Assembly (NCBI GenBank): GCA_016296485.1
Contig: JAEDJF010000047.1
Span: 1-10,473, forward strand
Direction: 5' to 3'
DNA: 10,473 nucleotides
Origin: Oscillospiraceae bacterium
Lineage (GTDB): Bacteria > Bacillota > Clostridia > Oscillospirales > Ruminococcaceae
In this document: piece after piece, positions 6,462 through 10,473 of the stretch
Position numbering within the stretch: the stretch's first letter is position 1
How the letters are laid out: each line of letters starts with the position of its first letter
Program-made: the position numbers and the translations under genes
Notes under the pieces: model-generated
Seen by the model: the letters and a program-made list of their open reading frames with translations, nothing else
What the model was told of the DNA's origin: nothing
Databases searched by the model: none

Positions 6462-6481
6462 CGCGAAGCGGATTTTTCCGT

Positions 6482-8788
<2,307 letters not shown>

Positions 8789-8826
8789 AAAATACCTCCT
8801 CCTTTCCGAATCGCAATTATAGGTTT

Positions 8827-8855
8827 ATTATATTCAGATAAATAATTTTTTTCAA
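8827..8855 (-). promoter_or_regulatory. Sigma-A promoter for the P-type ATPase operon
   Basis: On the minus strand TTGAAA (8855-8850) and a perfect TATAAT (8832-8827) are separated by 17 nt. The TTG start lies 38 nt downstream. Confidence 0.85.
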
Positions 8856-8868
8856 TATATATTTTGCC

Positions 8869-8897
8869 AAAGAAAAGCGCCGCTTAGAAAGCGGCGC
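8869..8897 (-). terminator. Intrinsic terminator after ribU
   Basis: The stem GCGCCGCTT/AAGCGGCGC (8877-8885 and 8889-8897) is followed on the minus strand by TTTTCTTT, 17 nt after the ribU stop. Confidence 0.85.
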
Positions 8898-8913
8898 GGC
8901 GTTTTCGTTCAGC

Positions 8914-9516
8914 TTATCTTCTTCCGTGAAGGATTGGGGAGAGGGGCTTATAGATGAGGAAACAGATAAGCGCGTCCACGAGACCCTTGAAGAAAGTAAA
9001 GGGAAGGTTGAACGTAAGAAGGCAGGCAAGAAGTCCGTCCACTCCGGGGTTTATCGCCTGGTACATTCCGACGATGGCGTCAAGGGGCATGCCGTAAAAA
9101 ACGACGTAGGCGGGATAGACGATGAAGTAGTTGTACGGGACGGAGACAATTGCCATAACGGCGGCGCCGAGGACGGAGCCTATTGCGGCGCCCTTGCGGC
9201 TTTTAATTTTTTTGTAAACGAGGGCGGCGGTGCCGACGAAAAGCGCGCCCATCACGAAGTTAAAGAGCTCGCCGACGGCGGCGGTAGAGGTGCTGGGGAG
9301 CTTGATGAGGTTCTTGATAAGGCAGACGACGACGCCGGAAACGGGACCGTAGGCAAAGCCCGCGATGAGCGCGGGAAGCTCGGAAACATCCATTTTGATG
9401 AACGCCGGCATTATCGGAATCGGGAACTCAAGATACATAAGTATCGTCGCAACTGCGCCGAGCATTGCGGTTCCCACGAGTTTTCTGATGTTTATTGAAG
9501 ATTTTGCGTTTTTCAT
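8914..9516 (-). CDS. ribU: Riboflavin ECF transporter substrate-binding S component (RibU)
   Basis: This 200-residue membrane protein binds riboflavin and works with the shared EcfA/EcfA'/EcfT energizing module, which is not in this window. Sequence signs of RibU are MYLEFPIPIMPAFIKMD (27-43), SELPALIAGFAYGPVSG (45-61), LIKNLIKL (66-73) and GELFNFVMGALFV (82-94), with about six hydrophobic helices and a length typical of S components. The assignment is strengthened by the FMN riboswitch in its leader, which is known to control riboflavin synthesis and import genes. The ATG at 9516 has an AAAGAGG site (9524-9530) 7 nt upstream. The gene is transcribed alone from a consensus promoter and ends at a GC-rich terminator. 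High FMN should turn it off. Confidence 0.93.
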   Translation of the reverse strand: MKNAKSSINIRKLVGTAMLGAVATILMYLEFPIPIMPAFIKMDVSELPALIAGFAYGPVSGVVVCLIKNLIKLPSTSTAAVGELFNFVMGALFVGTAALVYKKIKSRKGAAIGSVLGAAVMAIVSVPYNYFIVYPAYVVFYGMPLDAIVGMYQAINPGVDGLLACLLTFNLPFTFFKGLVDALICFLIYKPLSPILHGRR

Positions 9517-9609
9517 AATAATACCTCTTTTTTAATTTGTTATGAACAAAGATTTAAGAATGGCTTTGCAAAAACGAAAGATTTTTAATTTGGATAAAAA
9601 CCACCTCCG

Positions 9610-9647
9610 AAAAAGAAAATGCCCCGAACGGGAAGTTCAGGGCATTT
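9610..9647 (-). terminator. Second leader terminator upstream of ribU
   Basis: On the minus strand a 13-bp stem (9635-9647 with 9617-9629, including one U-G wobble) and a 5-nt loop are followed by TTTTCTTTTT. It lies about 100 nt upstream of the ribU start. Confidence 0.85.
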
Positions 9648-9677
9648 CGGGTAAGCGGAGCTTGTTTTTAACACCGC

Positions 9678-9714
9678 AAAATAAAAAACTCCGGAATTTC
9701 AAAGAATTCCAGAG
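9678..9714 (-). terminator. First leader terminator, directly after the FMN riboswitch
   Basis: On the minus strand CTCTGGAATT pairs with AATTCCGGAG (9705-9714 with 9689-9698, one U-G wobble) around a 6-nt loop, followed by TTTTTTATTTT. It lies 34 nt after the riboswitch and is the most likely expression platform. Confidence 0.88.
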
Positions 9715-9748
9715 CGCGCGGTGTTCCGGCGCTGTATGCGCCGTACAC

Positions 9749-9858
9749 AATCTTCTTTTATCCAGACTATACTGTCGGCTTCGGAGTTTCACCGAATCAT
9801 ACCTTGCGGCTCGTGGGCTGTAACCACCGGTGGGGAACTGCGCCCCGCCCTGAAGATT
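9749..9858 (-). ncRNA. FMN riboswitch (RFN element) controlling ribU
   Basis: The minus strand carries the conserved FMN aptamer: P1 AATCTTC/GAAGATT, the AGGGC...TTCCCCACCGGTGGT block, GCCCACGAGCC, GATTCGGTGA, CTCCGAAGCCGACAGT and ATAGTCTGGAT in the usual order. The C-G pair common in the CCGGCGG/CCCGCGAG helix appears here as T-A (CCGGTGG with CCCACGAG), a compensatory change that keeps the stem. FMN binding is expected to favour termination before ribU. Confidence 0.97.
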
Positions 9859-9873
9859 TATCAATTTGACATC

Positions 9874-9902
9874 AGTATACTACCGCAAAGGCTCGATGTC
9901 AA
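9874..9902 (-). promoter_or_regulatory. Consensus sigma-A promoter for the ribU leader
   Basis: On the minus strand a perfect TTGACA (9902-9897) and TATACT (9879-9874) are 17 nt apart. Transcription should start just before the riboswitch P1 stem. Confidence 0.92.
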
Positions 9903-9915
9903 TACGTATTTTATG

Positions 9916-9950
9916 AAAAAAATCGGGTCCCGGTTTAAAACCGGGACCCG
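9916..9950 (-). terminator. Intrinsic terminator after the zinc-ribbon protein gene
   Basis: Arms CGGGTCCCGGT and ACCGGGACCCG flank a short AT loop and are followed on the minus strand by A and seven T's. It separates the efp-linked gene from the ribU promoter. Confidence 0.92.
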
Positions 9951-9962
9951 CAGAAAGACGGA

Positions 9963-10370
9963 TTATTCTTCGTCCTCTTCCTCTTCTTCGTCCTCGTCGA
10001 AATCGAACTCAAGATGCTCGCCGCAGTTGGGGCAGTCCATCTCGCCTTCGTCAACGATGGAACCGTCGATGCAGATAACTTCGCCGCAGGCGGGGCACTC
10101 TACCTCGTAGCAGTCGTCGTCATCGCAGCAGTCGCAGCCGCAGCCGCACTCGTCGTCGTCGCACTCGTCATAGTAATCGTCCTCAAGGGCTTCGAGGTCC
10201 TCGTCGATGAGCTCAACCTGCTCGCCGACCTCGGCAAGGGAATCCTGAACGTCTTCGAGGTCATAGGCAATGTCCTCAAGAATGTCAGCGATGGCGCCGA
10301 GAACTTTGTCCTCACAGTTAAGTCCTTCCATAAGTCCTTTAAGGTGGGCAACCTTTTCAGAAATAGTCAT
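9963..10370 (-). CDS. CD1247-like acidic protein with Cys cluster and zinc ribbon
   Basis: This 135-residue protein resembles the clostridial CD1247 N-terminal-domain family; its biochemical role is unknown to me. Residues 1-64 form an acidic helical, probably coiled-coil, region starting with the family-like EKVAHLKGLMEGL. Residues 70-87 hold seven cysteines among aspartates (C-x4-C-x-C-x-C-x-C-C-x4-C). Residues 92-116 form a treble-clef or ribbon-like metal site (CPAC, then CPNC). The C-terminus (121-135) is nearly all Asp/Glu. No signal peptide or membrane segment is visible, so it should be cytosolic. The ATG at 10370 has AAGGAG 7 nt upstream. It follows efp by 44 nt without a terminator, so the two are probably cotranscribed. 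The Cys cluster suggests metal binding, which is inferred only. Confidence 0.82.
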   Translation of the reverse strand: MTISEKVAHLKGLMEGLNCEDKVLGAIADILEDIAYDLEDVQDSLAEVGEQVELIDEDLEALEDDYYDECDDDECGCGCDCCDDDDCYEVECPACGEVICIDGSIVDEGEMDCPNCGEHLEFDFDEDEEEEEDEE

Positions 10371-10414
10371 TAGCTTTCTCCTTTGCCAAAAGGCGTTAAA
10401 TTTGTTTATATTCT

Positions 10415-10473
10415 TTAAGCTCTGCCGATATATTCGCCGGTACGGGTGTCGATCTGGATGCGTTCGCCTTCGT
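10415..10473 (-). CDS. efp: Elongation factor P, C-terminal end (partial)
   Basis: The minus-strand frame entering from the right edge encodes 18 complete codons and a TAA at 10417-10415. The residues EGERIQIDTRTGEYIGRA match the conserved end of bacterial EF-P (a GE-x-I-x-x-DTR-x-GEY-x-x-R pattern). EF-P relieves ribosome stalling at proline runs. Only the third-domain tail is visible, so the modified-residue loop cannot be checked. Confidence 0.85.
   Translation of the reverse strand, partial: EGERIQIDTRTGEYIGRA

Noticed and set aside
9517..9608. GGAGGTGG after the second leader terminator considered as the ribosome binding site of a leader peptide
   Set aside because: No ATG, GTG or TTG lies at a workable distance downstream, and no promoter pair of good quality was found there.
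9542..9823. Plus-strand open frame across the ribU leader
   Set aside because: It runs antisense through two terminators and into the FMN riboswitch, whose structure explains the sequence.

Overview
The window looks like chromosomal DNA of a GC-rich Clostridia member (Oscillospiraceae-like Firmicutes). The support is AGGAGG-type ribosome binding sites, sigma-A promoters with 17-nt spacers, compact intrinsic terminators, Rnf-type membrane subunits, a class B sortase, an ECF riboflavin transporter under an FMN riboswitch, and a CD1247-like zinc-ribbon protein beside elongation factor P. No mobile element, CRISPR array, tRNA or rRNA was seen. The genus is inferred, not shown.

Plus-strand block (1-4051). 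The window opens inside an Rnf-like operon: the acidic 3' end of one gene (probably rnfG by position), then rnfE and rnfA, each joined to the previous gene by a TGATG stop/start overlap. Only 24 nt later, with no terminator, comes a membrane-anchored glycoside-hydrolase-like protein (DUF4015 type) where rnfB would normally be. The RnfE/RnfA pair lacks three of the four cysteines that hold the membrane iron centre in canonical Rnf/Nqr complexes. A terminator and a 28-bp perfect palindrome follow. Two single-gene units come next, each with its own promoter and terminator: a dCMP deaminase (ComEB type) and a stand-alone HD hydrolase of the MESH1/SpoT type.

Minus-strand block (4107-10473). Reading leftward from the right end, this holds: the last codons of efp and a cysteine-rich acidic zinc-ribbon protein, closed by a strong terminator; a consensus promoter, an FMN riboswitch, two tandem terminators and ribU; a promoter and a P-type cation ATPase (TTG start), followed at once by a GNAT acetyltransferase with no normal start codon where the fold begins; and finally a class B sortase with an unusually long cytoplasmic, Lys/Glu/Pro-rich N-terminus. 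Sortase and HD hydrolase converge on a shared bidirectional terminator.

The genes are mostly separate housekeeping or envelope functions, not one system. A possible link is flavin: Rnf complexes use flavin cofactors and RibU imports riboflavin. The features most worth following up are the cysteine-depleted Rnf pair without rnfB, the double terminator behind the FMN riboswitch with a candidate antiterminator pairing, and the Cys-cluster protein next to efp.
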